Positions 5,796-12,161 of a stretch of 15,216 nt of DNA are shown here, piece after piece. The first letter of the stretch is position 1. Each line of letters begins with the position of its first letter. Below the pieces are notes generated by a model. The model made no database searches. It was not told the DNA's origin and saw only the letters and a list, made by a program, of their open reading frames with translations. The stretch is from Gammaproteobacteria bacterium (lineage in GTDB: Bacteria > Pseudomonadota > Gammaproteobacteria > SZUA-229), in contig WTCC01000193.1 of assembly GCA_013138755.1 (NCBI GenBank), positions 1 through 15,216 on the forward strand, read 5' to 3'. Position numbers and translations under genes: made by a program.

Positions 5796-5807
5796 TGGCG
5801 CAGCATT

Positions 5808-5836
5808 TTGTTGTAGAATATTCAGCAATGACTAAT
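5808..5836 (+). promoter_or_regulatory. Possible promoter of the DUF3157-like gene
   Basis: TTGTTG (5808-5813) and ACTAAT (5831-5836) are 17 bp apart, each matching four of six consensus positions. It lies between the csp terminator and the next gene, where a promoter is required. Confidence 0.3.
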
Positions 5837-5886
5837 GGGTTATTTCAGAGCTTCTGAATTTGCCTTAATAAAACTCACTTACCTCT

Positions 5887-6555
5887 ATGATAAAAACACC
5901 TTCTGCCACACCAGTACTATTCACTATTGCTTTATTATTAGCGGCAACGATGAGTAACGCAAAAACCGCCGAAGAAGTAATCATTGTAGATGGCCGTGAA
6001 GTCTTGCTCAAGGATGACGGTACCTGGAAATTTCTATCGACAGATCGCTATGCCAATACAAAAGGCGGTATACGTGTCCGTTTAAAAGAAGATGGTAGCT
6101 GGCAGATGATTGGCAATGCACCATTACAGTCTAAGGAGCAAGTTAGAACAACTGACCTGGATATCAAACTTCAGAAAGTAGTCATCGAAACATTTGAAAA
6201 GAAAGTACAAAAAAATACACGGATAAAAACTCAAACTGTTTTTTATATAGATCTGGCTTTTTCTCCTCAGGCAAAAAGTACGATTACTGTGAGTAAAGAT
6301 GATATTTCTCTAATCGAAGTCAAAGATAATAACGGTAAAAACTACCCCATCGTTTCGATACACCCAGGTGATACACAATTACAGGCTGATACAAAGACAA
6401 CCTTAGTCATCCGCGCTGAGAAATCTCCATCAATTTTCGATGATGTTAAGTCGATGGATATCATCTTTCATAAAGGAATCTTCGGTATTATCGAGCCGAT
6501 TACGCTTAGTCAGAGAACCATTGATTTTAATAAAGAAAACGTCAAAGGTTTTTAA
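5887..6555 (+). CDS. Exported protein, DUF3157-like
   Basis: A 222-aa protein with a clear Sec signal peptide: hydrophobic core VLFTIALLLAA followed by a likely cut after SNA (residue 25). The mature N-terminus holds two copies of a short motif, VDGREVLLKDDGTWKFL (34-50) and GGIRVRLKEDGSWQMIG (60-76), each V-x-L-K-x-D-G-x-W. This DGR-x-V-x-L-x-D-D-x-T-W signature is that of DUF3157 proteins of Vibrio and relatives, though I rate the name as probable only. The rest (about 90-222) looks like a beta-rich domain with FYIDLAFSP, VSIHPGDTQL and IIFHKGIFGIIEPI, reminiscent of an immunoglobulin-like fold; that is inference. Function unknown, location periplasmic. The ATG at 5887 has a poor Shine-Dalgarno. 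No terminator is apparent before the pilU promoter. Confidence 0.85.
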   Translation: MIKTPSATPVLFTIALLLAATMSNAKTAEEVIIVDGREVLLKDDGTWKFLSTDRYANTKGGIRVRLKEDGSWQMIGNAPLQSKEQVRTTDLDIKLQKVVIETFEKKVQKNTRIKTQTVFYIDLAFSPQAKSTITVSKDDISLIEVKDNNGKNYPIVSIHPGDTQLQADTKTTLVIRAEKSPSIFDDVKSMDIIFHKGIFGIIEPITLSQRTIDFNKENVKGF

Positions 6556-6678
6556 TTGGAAAACCGATACGCTCAGCCTCTATAGGCATCTCAGCTTGCC
6601 CTAAATTAGACCTCGTCTCACTTCTGAGTCACCTGATATGGATTAATGACAAAAAGGCATAAACATAAAGCCAATCTG

Positions 6679-6707
6679 TTGATTAATCACTGTCTGTCTC
6701 CTATTCT
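6679..6707 (+). promoter_or_regulatory. Candidate sigma-70 promoter of pilU
   Basis: TTGATT (6679-6684) and TATTCT (6702-6707) lie 17 bp apart, each four to five of six consensus positions. Predicted start near 6714, about 36 nt before the ATG. This supports separate transcription of pilU from the upstream gene. Confidence 0.45.
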
Positions 6708-6749
6708 CATAGAACAATATGTCAAACATTCTGCAACGAAAAACTAATT

Positions 6750-7844
6750 ATGAGTAAAGAGCAAACAACCAATCTACTTGAACCGTATCTAAAAGTTATG
6801 GTTGAAAAACAGGCGGCTGATTTATACTTCGTTACTGGCGCACAGCCAAACATGAAGCATATAGGCAAAACAATACCGATTGCTAAAAACTCATTTAAAC
6901 CCGGGCAGATTAAAAAGTTAGCCTATAGCTTACTGTCAGAAAAACAGATAAAAGAATTTGAAACAGAGCAGGAATTAAATCTGAGTTTTTCACTAACCGG
7001 TGTAGGTCGTTTTCGTGCGAACCTTTTCATACAACGTTCTGAAGTCTCATTGGTTATCCGTTATATAAAAGGCGAAGTTCCAAGTCTTGATGAGCTCGGC
7101 TTACCTGAAATTCTGAAAAAGATAGTGATGAATAAAACAGGACTGGTACTGGTCGTTGGTTCTACAGGCTCTGGTAAATCGACCACGCTGGCATCGATGT
7201 TAAATTATCGCAACCACCGTGAAACTGGACATATACTGACTGTTGAAGATCCGATCGAGTTTGTTTTCAGACATGATAAATCTATTATCTCTCAGCGAGA
7301 GGTTGGTACTGATACGCAATCCTATGAAAACGCACTGCGCGAAGCGATGCGTGAGGCACCAGAAGTTATTATGATAGGTGAAGCACGTGATCGTAAAACA
7401 CTGCACGCAGCGATCAATTTTGCAGATACCGGGCATCTATGTTTAACCACGATGCATGCGGTTAACTCCAATCAAGCGATGGATCGTATCATGAATATCT
7501 TTCCTACCGACATGCGTGAGCAGCTTCTGATGGATCTGTCACTTAACCTGAAAGCCGTTGTCTCCCAACGATTAGTTCCTTCGTTAGATGGGAAATTAGC
7601 CTGCGCTGTTGAAGTCATGATGAATACACCTCGTATCTCTGAGCTGATACGTGAAGGTAGCTTTAGTGAAATAAAAGAACTTATGGATAAAGGTGATACA
7701 CCCGAGATACAGACTTTCGATCAATCTCTGTTTGACCTATTTACAACCGGTAAGATCTCTAAGAAAAATGCCTTAGAGTTTGCAGACTCAAGCTCTAATC
7801 TTGAATGGAAGATGAACTTCGGTGATCAGCAGGCACAAGGCTAA
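6750..7844 (+). CDS. pilU: Type IV pilus twitching/retraction ATPase PilU
   Basis: A 364-aa hexameric secretion ATPase of the PilT/PilU group, acting at the cytoplasmic base of type IV pili to help retract the fibre. The N-terminal PAS-like domain begins with YLKVMVEKQAADLYFVTGAQP. The RecA-like core has Walker A GSTGSGKST (137-145), the Asp box TVEDPIEF (164-171), Walker B region VIMIGEARD (206-214) and the His box TGHLCLTTMHA (227-237). PilU rather than PilT is indicated by GHLCL, MDLSLNLKAVVSQRLVP and QTFDQSLFDLFTTGKIS in the C-terminus, as well as the longer tail. Position 212 in the GE-x-RD segment is Ala; Ile or Met is usual. Unusually, pilT does not lie next to it. Function in the cell is probably as a partner of a distant PilT. 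Confidence 0.93.
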   Translation: MSKEQTTNLLEPYLKVMVEKQAADLYFVTGAQPNMKHIGKTIPIAKNSFKPGQIKKLAYSLLSEKQIKEFETEQELNLSFSLTGVGRFRANLFIQRSEVSLVIRYIKGEVPSLDELGLPEILKKIVMNKTGLVLVVGSTGSGKSTTLASMLNYRNHRETGHILTVEDPIEFVFRHDKSIISQREVGTDTQSYENALREAMREAPEVIMIGEARDRKTLHAAINFADTGHLCLTTMHAVNSNQAMDRIMNIFPTDMREQLLMDLSLNLKAVVSQRLVPSLDGKLACAVEVMMNTPRISELIREGSFSEIKELMDKGDTPEIQTFDQSLFDLFTTGKISKKNALEFADSSSNLEWKMNFGDQQAQG

Positions 7845-8156
7845 TCTGTCTTCAAGGTGGCTCAGCGTCACCTGCTTCTGTATCAAACATATAGTTAATA
7901 TTTGAATGCAGGATTAAAAACCATACTGATTAAATATTTTTTCTGAGGTATTTACTATAAGTACATATTGAATAAATACTCTAGTAACAACAGCTTAGAC
8001 ACAGTAGTAACCGGCAGCCATCTGGCTGTTCGTTTACCGATATCAGTCCAGACCAACCCTATTTCTGCAGTACTACACACTGCCCTTGCCAAGTGAACCA
8101 TATTTGCCATTTAGGATGCCGTTCATCGTTCAACATTAAATAAATGCATCAACGTA
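7845..8156. other. Non-coding gap between pilU and the small membrane protein gene
   Basis: No credible reading frame is seen on either strand. It contains an imperfect dyad GTATTTA/TAAATAC (7948-7979) and a 6-bp hairpin CAGCCA/TGGCTG (8015-8028) extended by wobble pairs; neither is followed by a T-run, so no firm pilU terminator can be named. Confidence 0.5.
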
Positions 8157-8185
8157 TTGATATTAAGAATTAGTGGACGTATTAT
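8157..8185 (+). promoter_or_regulatory. Promoter of the 35-aa membrane protein gene
   Basis: TTGATA (8157-8162) and TATTAT (8180-8185) lie 17 bp apart, four and five of six consensus positions. The predicted start near 8192 is directly followed by a leader hairpin CGTTAG/CTAACG (8193-8213). Confidence 0.6.
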
Positions 8186-8240
8186 TATGAGCCGTTAGGA
8201 AATAAAGCTAACGTAAATGAGAAGAAAAATGGAGAATCGT

Positions 8241-8348
8241 ATGGAAAATAAGGGAATCGCTAATGATGACGCTAAAAAATTAACGCTCGTCGTAGTGTTT
8301 ATGTCTATAGTGGTATTCGTTTTGTTTGGTCTTGTACCTCTAGTGTAA
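8241..8348 (+). CDS. Small single-span membrane protein, 35 aa
   Basis: A short gene with complete expression signals: a good promoter 56 bp upstream, a leader hairpin, GGAG 6 bp before the ATG, and a strong terminator 45 bp past the stop. The product has a polar N-terminus (MENKGIANDDAKK) and one hydrophobic segment from about residue 14 to 35 (LTLVVVFMSIVVFVLFGLVP), so it should be a single-span inner-membrane peptide with almost no C-terminal tail. An in-frame ATG at 8229 gives MENR before the chosen start and cannot be excluded. I do not recognise a family. Possible roles include a small regulator of a membrane complex or a type I-toxin-like peptide; nothing in the sequence decides this, and no antisense RNA was evident. 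Confidence 0.7.
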   Translation: MENKGIANDDAKKLTLVVVFMSIVVFVLFGLVPLV

Positions 8349-8393
8349 ATAGCGGCATTTTGTATTTCTAAATATTATAATCAATCAAACAAG

Positions 8394-8420
8394 ACGGCGA
8401 CCAATATGGTCGCCGTTTTT
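8394..8420 (+). terminator. Rho-independent terminator, possibly bidirectional
   Basis: ACGGCGACC (8394-8402) and GGTCGCCGT (8408-8416) form a perfect 9-bp G+C-rich stem with a 5-nt loop, ending in TTTTT. It ends the small membrane protein transcript and lies 11 bp beyond the HD-GYP stop, so it may also serve that convergent gene. Confidence 0.92.
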
Positions 8421-8430
8421 AATGATGACC

Positions 8431-9663
8431 CTATAATCCTATCTGCTGCAAATTCACACCGTAAGCATTATTCTCCAGACTCTTCGATATATGCAGTTGT
8501 GTTTTTTTCTGTCTCATAAGATCCAGAATTTTACGTTTCTTATAAGGTTGTTTGTTTATATCCAGCAACAGTACTACTTTAGGATTCAGTTTTTGCTGTG
8601 TGTTCTGCGCAAGAATCGCCCCCACTTCACCCGAAGACAGTTCTACTAACGAACCGGTAGGATAAACCCCCATGCATTGCATGAACTGTTCGACCAGTTC
8701 TTTCTGAAAAGACTTATTACGTAAGTTATAGATATTCTGTAGCGCTTTATGCTCAGATACCGCTTCACTGTATGGTGTGTTTGTTATCATCGTATCGTAA
8801 TAATCGATAATAGCTGCCATCCTTCCATAGGCTGGAGTTTGTATACCGACCAGGCCATTCGGATAGCCGCTGCCGTCATAACGCTCGTGATGTGTTAATG
8901 CGATATTAATGACATGGTCGCTAATCCCTTTAGTTTTCCTAAGCAACTCGACCGTGTAAGCAACATGCTTACGCATAATCTCGGTTTCTTCGAGTGTATG
9001 TGGCTCATTTTTCGTCAGTATTTCTTTAGGTAATTGGATCTTACCGATATCCATTAACAGCAAACCAGTCGCCAATGTTTTAAGTGCCGTTCTATTAAGC
9101 CCTATGTGGCGTCCATAAGCGATACCTAAGGCACAATTCTGTACCGAATGTTCATAACTGCCAGCATCATGATGGCGCATTTTTGACAGCCACATAAATG
9201 CATCTGAATTTCTGATCATACTATCCAGTATGGGTGAAACAGCTGCTTTAACGTTAACAATATCCAATTTCCCAGTCCGTAGGTCATGCTCTACAATCCG
9301 TGCAACACAAGATGATGCTTCATCGAAAGCTGACTCAGCCGCTGGTAATTCATCGAGTGTCGTAGCTTTATCTTCATACACAACATTCTTTTTTCCAGTG
9401 TTTAAAATAGTTTCTATCTGTGTATTTTTAGCCAGGCGTTCTCTAGAAGGAAAGCTTGATACAGTGTCAAGATAGAATTCCGCCTTAACACCAAGCGCGG
9501 TATCGATATAAACATAATTACAATGTGTAACGAGCATGTAGATATCGTCATCATCTTTAATGAGAAAACCTTGAAGCAAAAATGGTGTCTCCACCCATGG
9601 GCGATCAAGTCTTGACACATACATGCCGGTTTTTAGATATGCAGTACTTACCATGCGATCCAT
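8431..9663 (-). CDS. HD-GYP domain protein with DUF3391 N-terminus and altered HD motif
   Basis: A 410-aa cytoplasmic protein. Residues 1-65 form a DUF3391 domain (LKTGMYVSRLDRPWVETPFLLQGF); residues about 150-310 form an HD-GYP domain of the c-di-GMP phosphodiesterase class. The first ligand motif EHS (H172), H233 in KHVAY, THHERYDGSGYPNGL (257-271) with GYP at 266-268, and D287/D290 in IIDYYDTM are intact. However, the HD dyad itself reads MD (LLLMDIGKI, 202-209): the metal-binding His is Met204. This may weaken or remove hydrolysis and leave a c-di-GMP sensor or scaffold, or the enzyme may work with a different metal site. Start at ATG 9663 has AGG 9 bp upstream; an in-frame ATG follows at 9654. 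It stands alone, near pilU, which fits surface-motility signalling. Confidence 0.93.
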   Translation of the reverse strand: MDRMVSTAYLKTGMYVSRLDRPWVETPFLLQGFLIKDDDDIYMLVTHCNYVYIDTALGVKAEFYLDTVSSFPSRERLAKNTQIETILNTGKKNVVYEDKATTLDELPAAESAFDEASSCVARIVEHDLRTGKLDIVNVKAAVSPILDSMIRNSDAFMWLSKMRHHDAGSYEHSVQNCALGIAYGRHIGLNRTALKTLATGLLLMDIGKIQLPKEILTKNEPHTLEETEIMRKHVAYTVELLRKTKGISDHVINIALTHHERYDGSGYPNGLVGIQTPAYGRMAAIIDYYDTMITNTPYSEAVSEHKALQNIYNLRNKSFQKELVEQFMQCMGVYPTGSLVELSSGEVGAILAQNTQQKLNPKVVLLLDINKQPYKKRKILDLMRQKKTQLHISKSLENNAYGVNLQQIGL

Positions 9664-9774
9664 GACAGTAAACCTAATAAGCTTAAAGGGTGAAGTTTTG
9701 GCATTTAGATTTGTGAAATCGCTGCGTAGAAATTCGAGAACTGTTGAATTCGCAGAAATTATTGCATTTGAGTG

Positions 9775-9796
9775 AGTATAGTCACGTGACTGTACT
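9775..9796. promoter_or_regulatory. 22-bp near-perfect palindrome upstream of the HD-GYP gene
   Basis: The centre GTCACGTGAC (9781-9790) is a perfect palindrome; arms AGTATA and TGTACT extend it to 22 bp with one mismatched pair (9779/9792). The left arm read on the minus strand is TATACT, a good -10 hexamer, with no good -35 upstream, so an activator site at this promoter is possible. Confidence 0.4.
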
Positions 9797-9879
9797 AATG
9801 GGCAGTTTTAAGTAAATGCTGCGCTATATCCACGGTAATCCGACCAACGGTACACTTATTGAGCTATTAGTGTGAATTT

Positions 9880-10791
9880 TTAGGTATGTTGCACTTCATA
9901 TTGCACCCATAGTTGATGCGCTTTTCCGGGTTCGATGGTGACGATATCTTCAGCTGCGTTACAGCTCTCAACACAAAGCATCTTCTTGTAGCCATTTTTA
10001 CCGAGATCGCCCATCTTGTCAGCGACCTCTTCCCATGGGTTCCAGACGACAGTCGAATGACTACCGCATTTGATGATGACTATGTTTCTTTTGAGTGAAT
10101 CGTCTTCGATGACACAATCGCTAACCGTATCAAGATAGATTCTATCGACTTCAGCATCGATAGTGACCGGACCATGTTGAATTTTTCGTTTAAAGTCATC
10201 TGGTTTATCGAGATAATCCGTATCGTCAAGACCATGTAGTTTAGTATTGCTCACGTCACCAACTTTGAAATAAGTATGTAATGCCTGCCCTATCGTTACC
10301 GGCTGAGTGCCGTTATTGTGGGTGATAAGTTCAAGTTCGAGTTTATTGCCGACAGTGAGTTGATATTGCACACTGGTATCAGCGGGCCACATCTTTTCAG
10401 TATCCGCTTGAGGTGTGGTGGTGAAGCTGATTCGGGTGCTACCTCCCTCTAAAGCTTCTGTACTGATCACTTCCCAATCAGTCGTACGAGCGAAACCGTG
10501 GGCAGGAAAATCGGCATTTACTTCATGTGCGCCAAACCAGGGCCAGCAGATGGGAATACCGCCGCGAACCGATTTTCCGGAAACAAACTTAGCGTCCTCA
10601 GATAACCAGATAACGTCTTCTTCACCCTTCGGTATCCAGCTAAGCACATGCGCACCTTGCAGGCTGATTAAGGCACTAGCTTGCTGATTATGAATCTCCA
10701 CGAGCAGAGCGTCGCCCTTGCCTTCGATGAAGCAAAGCTCGTTACCACCGATTTCTAATGAAAATTGGTTATTTAGCTGGTTTATATTCAT
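9880..10791 (-). CDS. yeaD: D-hexose-6-phosphate mutarotase (glucose-6-phosphate 1-epimerase)
   Basis: A 303-aa cytoplasmic aldose-1-epimerase-like beta-sandwich enzyme of the YeaD/Ymr099c group, which interconverts the alpha and beta anomers of hexose 6-phosphates. Visible landmarks are QGAHVLSWIP (residues 45-54), SVRGGIPICWPWFGAH (74-89), PAHGFARTTDW (96-106) carrying His98 and Arg102, the catalytic His in QALHTYF (H172), VWNPWEEVADKMGDLG, and the catalytic Glu in CVESCNA (E275). Both catalytic residues and the Arg-rich phosphate site are present, and length is normal, so it should be active. The start ATG at 10791 was taken because the N-terminus matches the family length. In some gammaproteobacteria this gene follows gapA; here it stands alone between the HD-GYP and DUF2058 genes. 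Confidence 0.95.
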   Translation of the reverse strand: MNINQLNNQFSLEIGGNELCFIEGKGDALLVEIHNQQASALISLQGAHVLSWIPKGEEDVIWLSEDAKFVSGKSVRGGIPICWPWFGAHEVNADFPAHGFARTTDWEVISTEALEGGSTRISFTTTPQADTEKMWPADTSVQYQLTVGNKLELELITHNNGTQPVTIGQALHTYFKVGDVSNTKLHGLDDTDYLDKPDDFKRKIQHGPVTIDAEVDRIYLDTVSDCVIEDDSLKRNIVIIKCGSHSTVVWNPWEEVADKMGDLGKNGYKKMLCVESCNAAEDIVTIEPGKAHQLWVQYEVQHT

Positions 10792-10941
10792 ATTCTACCC
10801 ATAAGAATAACAAGAAGTTAAACGTTGTGGCTAATTATAGTTAATTTTTCGTGATACGATTCATCCAGAGAAAATTAGTAGAGAAAATAGTACTAAATCA
10901 ATACCATCTAATACATCAAGATTTAAAGCGAGACAGCAACA

Positions 10942-11484
10942 ATGGGGAATCCATTTCAAGACCAACTACTGAAGGCCGGACTTGTCAGTAAGAAACAAGT
11001 TCACAAAGCCAAACAGGAAAAAAACCAGCAGAAAAAGAAGCAACGAACGAACAGTGAAAAAGTCGTTGATGAAAATAAGCTAAAAGCGCACCAATTAAAA
11101 GAAGCGAAAGTTAAACGTGACCGTGAATTAAATAAACAGAAAGAAAACCAGGCACGCCAGAAAGCAACCAGCGCTGAAATAAATCAACTGATAACGGATA
11201 ACTGCATCTCACGAGATGAAAACTGTGATCTCGTGTATAACTTTGAACACGATAAAAAAGTTAAACGTATCTATGTAAATGCAGAGCTCAAAGATCAGAT
11301 CGTTCGCGGCAAGTTAGGTATCGCGCGTATCGAAGGCCGATACGAGTTAGTGACAAAAACCATCGCTGAAAAAATTCAGCAACGTAATGCCAAACGTGTC
11401 GTTATCTACAGCGATGAACAAAAATCAGTTGATGAAAACGATCCGTATGCAGAATACGAGATACCAGACGACCTAACCTGGTAA
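10942..11484 (+). CDS. yaiL: DUF2058 family protein (YaiL-like)
   Basis: A 180-aa protein of the DUF2058/YaiL family. The start MGNPFQDQLLKAGLVSKKQ is the family signature. Residues about 20-75 form a highly charged Lys/Gln/Glu-rich helix, likely a coiled coil. The C-terminal domain includes YNFEHDKKVKRIYVN, QIVRGKLGIARIEGRYELV and a closing acidic segment ENDPYAEYEIPDDLTW, with the family's typical D-DLxW ending. The E. coli homologue is sometimes called a nucleoprotein/polynucleotide-associated enzyme, and the basic helix fits nucleic-acid binding, but no reaction is proven. The Shine-Dalgarno is weak. The gene has its own short unit, with a hairpin terminator shared with the convergent DUF1451 gene. 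Confidence 0.94.
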   Translation: MGNPFQDQLLKAGLVSKKQVHKAKQEKNQQKKKQRTNSEKVVDENKLKAHQLKEAKVKRDRELNKQKENQARQKATSAEINQLITDNCISRDENCDLVYNFEHDKKVKRIYVNAELKDQIVRGKLGIARIEGRYELVTKTIAEKIQQRNAKRVVIYSDEQKSVDENDPYAEYEIPDDLTW

Positions 11485-11505
11485 TCTGATCTGCAGGACA
11501 CAATC

Positions 11506-11531
11506 TCCTTCTCCCTCTGGGAGAAGGAATT
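11506..11531. terminator. Bidirectional terminator between DUF2058 and DUF1451 genes
   Basis: TCCTTCTCCC (11506-11515) and GGGAGAAGGA (11519-11528) form a perfect 10-bp stem with a TCT loop, centred between two convergent genes. Only ATTTA follows, so there is no strong T-run. Similar CTCCCTCTGGGAG palindromes occur as dispersed elements in various gammaproteobacteria. Confidence 0.65.
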
Positions 11532-11540
11532 TATGGAATA

Positions 11541-12065
11541 TCAATCAATCTGTATACGATGAAAACTTGTCTTGTGGCACTTGGGACAAGGTGGAATGTG
11601 TCCCGATTTGTGGAAATGTAACTTCTCCCCGCACTCATCACAAACTAACGTACCAAAGCCGGCAATCTCACCGGTATGGTAGTTACTGGGTTTATGCTGA
11701 TTGTCTTTCATCCTGAGTAATTCGACAGTGGTTTTATCTGCCGCATCGAGCATCATATGAATCATGGCATTTTTGATGAGTGATGTCTCAAAACCAAGCC
11801 AGTCTCGAACAGCATATTCTGTTTCCGAAAGGTAATGAATCACATCGTCAAGATCACGCTTCAGCCAGATACCAATATTGTTGATCTCATCTTCTGTTAA
11901 GTCATCAAGATCGTGAGCCTTCTCCTTGGCTTCATCGATAATATCGTGAAGCACAGGACCGGTTTTATCGGTTACTTTGTGAATGTTAGCGGCAACATCT
12001 TCATACATATGGTTATAGGCTGCTCCGAGAGTATCAAGCGGACTTGTGCTTTGATCTTTTTTCAT
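11541..12065 (-). CDS. DUF1451 zinc-ribbon protein (YbeL-like)
   Basis: A 174-aa cytoplasmic protein of the DUF1451 family, represented by E. coli YbeL. The N-terminal three quarters are helical and acidic: a long amphipathic region with AKEKAHDLDDLTEDEINNIGIWLKRDL-type pattern (split here at residues about 46-72), which matches the LTxxExxxIxxxLRRDL core of YbeL. The C-terminus is a four-Cys zinc ribbon: C142/C145 in LVCDECG and C160/C163 in PPCPKCH, preceded by the conserved YHTGEIAGFGTLVC. Function is unknown. AGGAG precedes the ATG at 12065. A candidate FNR-like box lies 64 bp upstream of the start codon, so oxygen-dependent expression is possible. Confidence 0.93.
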   Translation of the reverse strand: MKKDQSTSPLDTLGAAYNHMYEDVAANIHKVTDKTGPVLHDIIDEAKEKAHDLDDLTEDEINNIGIWLKRDLDDVIHYLSETEYAVRDWLGFETSLIKNAMIHMMLDAADKTTVELLRMKDNQHKPSNYHTGEIAGFGTLVCDECGEKLHFHKSGHIPPCPKCHKTSFHRIQID

Positions 12066-12128
12066 ATTTTTCTCCTGACTCTGAGTAAACTAACTTGTTA
12101 TAGTGTATGCCCATTGCAAGTGAAAGTG

Positions 12129-12142
12129 TTGACGCAAATCAA
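12129..12142. promoter_or_regulatory. FNR/Anr-like box upstream of the DUF1451 gene
   Basis: TTGACGCAAATCAA matches the FNR consensus TTGAT-N4-ATCAA at nine of ten defined positions. On the minus strand TATAAC (12102-12097) could be the -10, which places the box centre about 44-45 bp upstream of the predicted start, close to but not exactly the -41.5 of class II FNR activation. Confidence 0.4.
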
Positions 12143-12161
12143 CAGTAAGCTGAAAACTTAA

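Noticed and set aside
6638..6688. Two GATTAAT copies upstream of pilU
   Set aside because: Short A+T-rich direct repeat; one copy is part of the -35 region. No symmetry or spacing that suggests a regulator site.
8011..8037. CAGCCA/TGGCTG hairpin after pilU
   Set aside because: Two-base loop, only wobble extension and no T-run; more than 160 bp past the pilU stop. Not enough for a terminator or RNA gene call.
9852..9881. ACACT...AGTGT dyad followed by GAATTTTT
   Set aside because: It looks like a + strand terminator with two mismatches in the stem, but there is no + strand gene upstream and it lacks a T-run in the direction of the neighbouring minus-strand genes.
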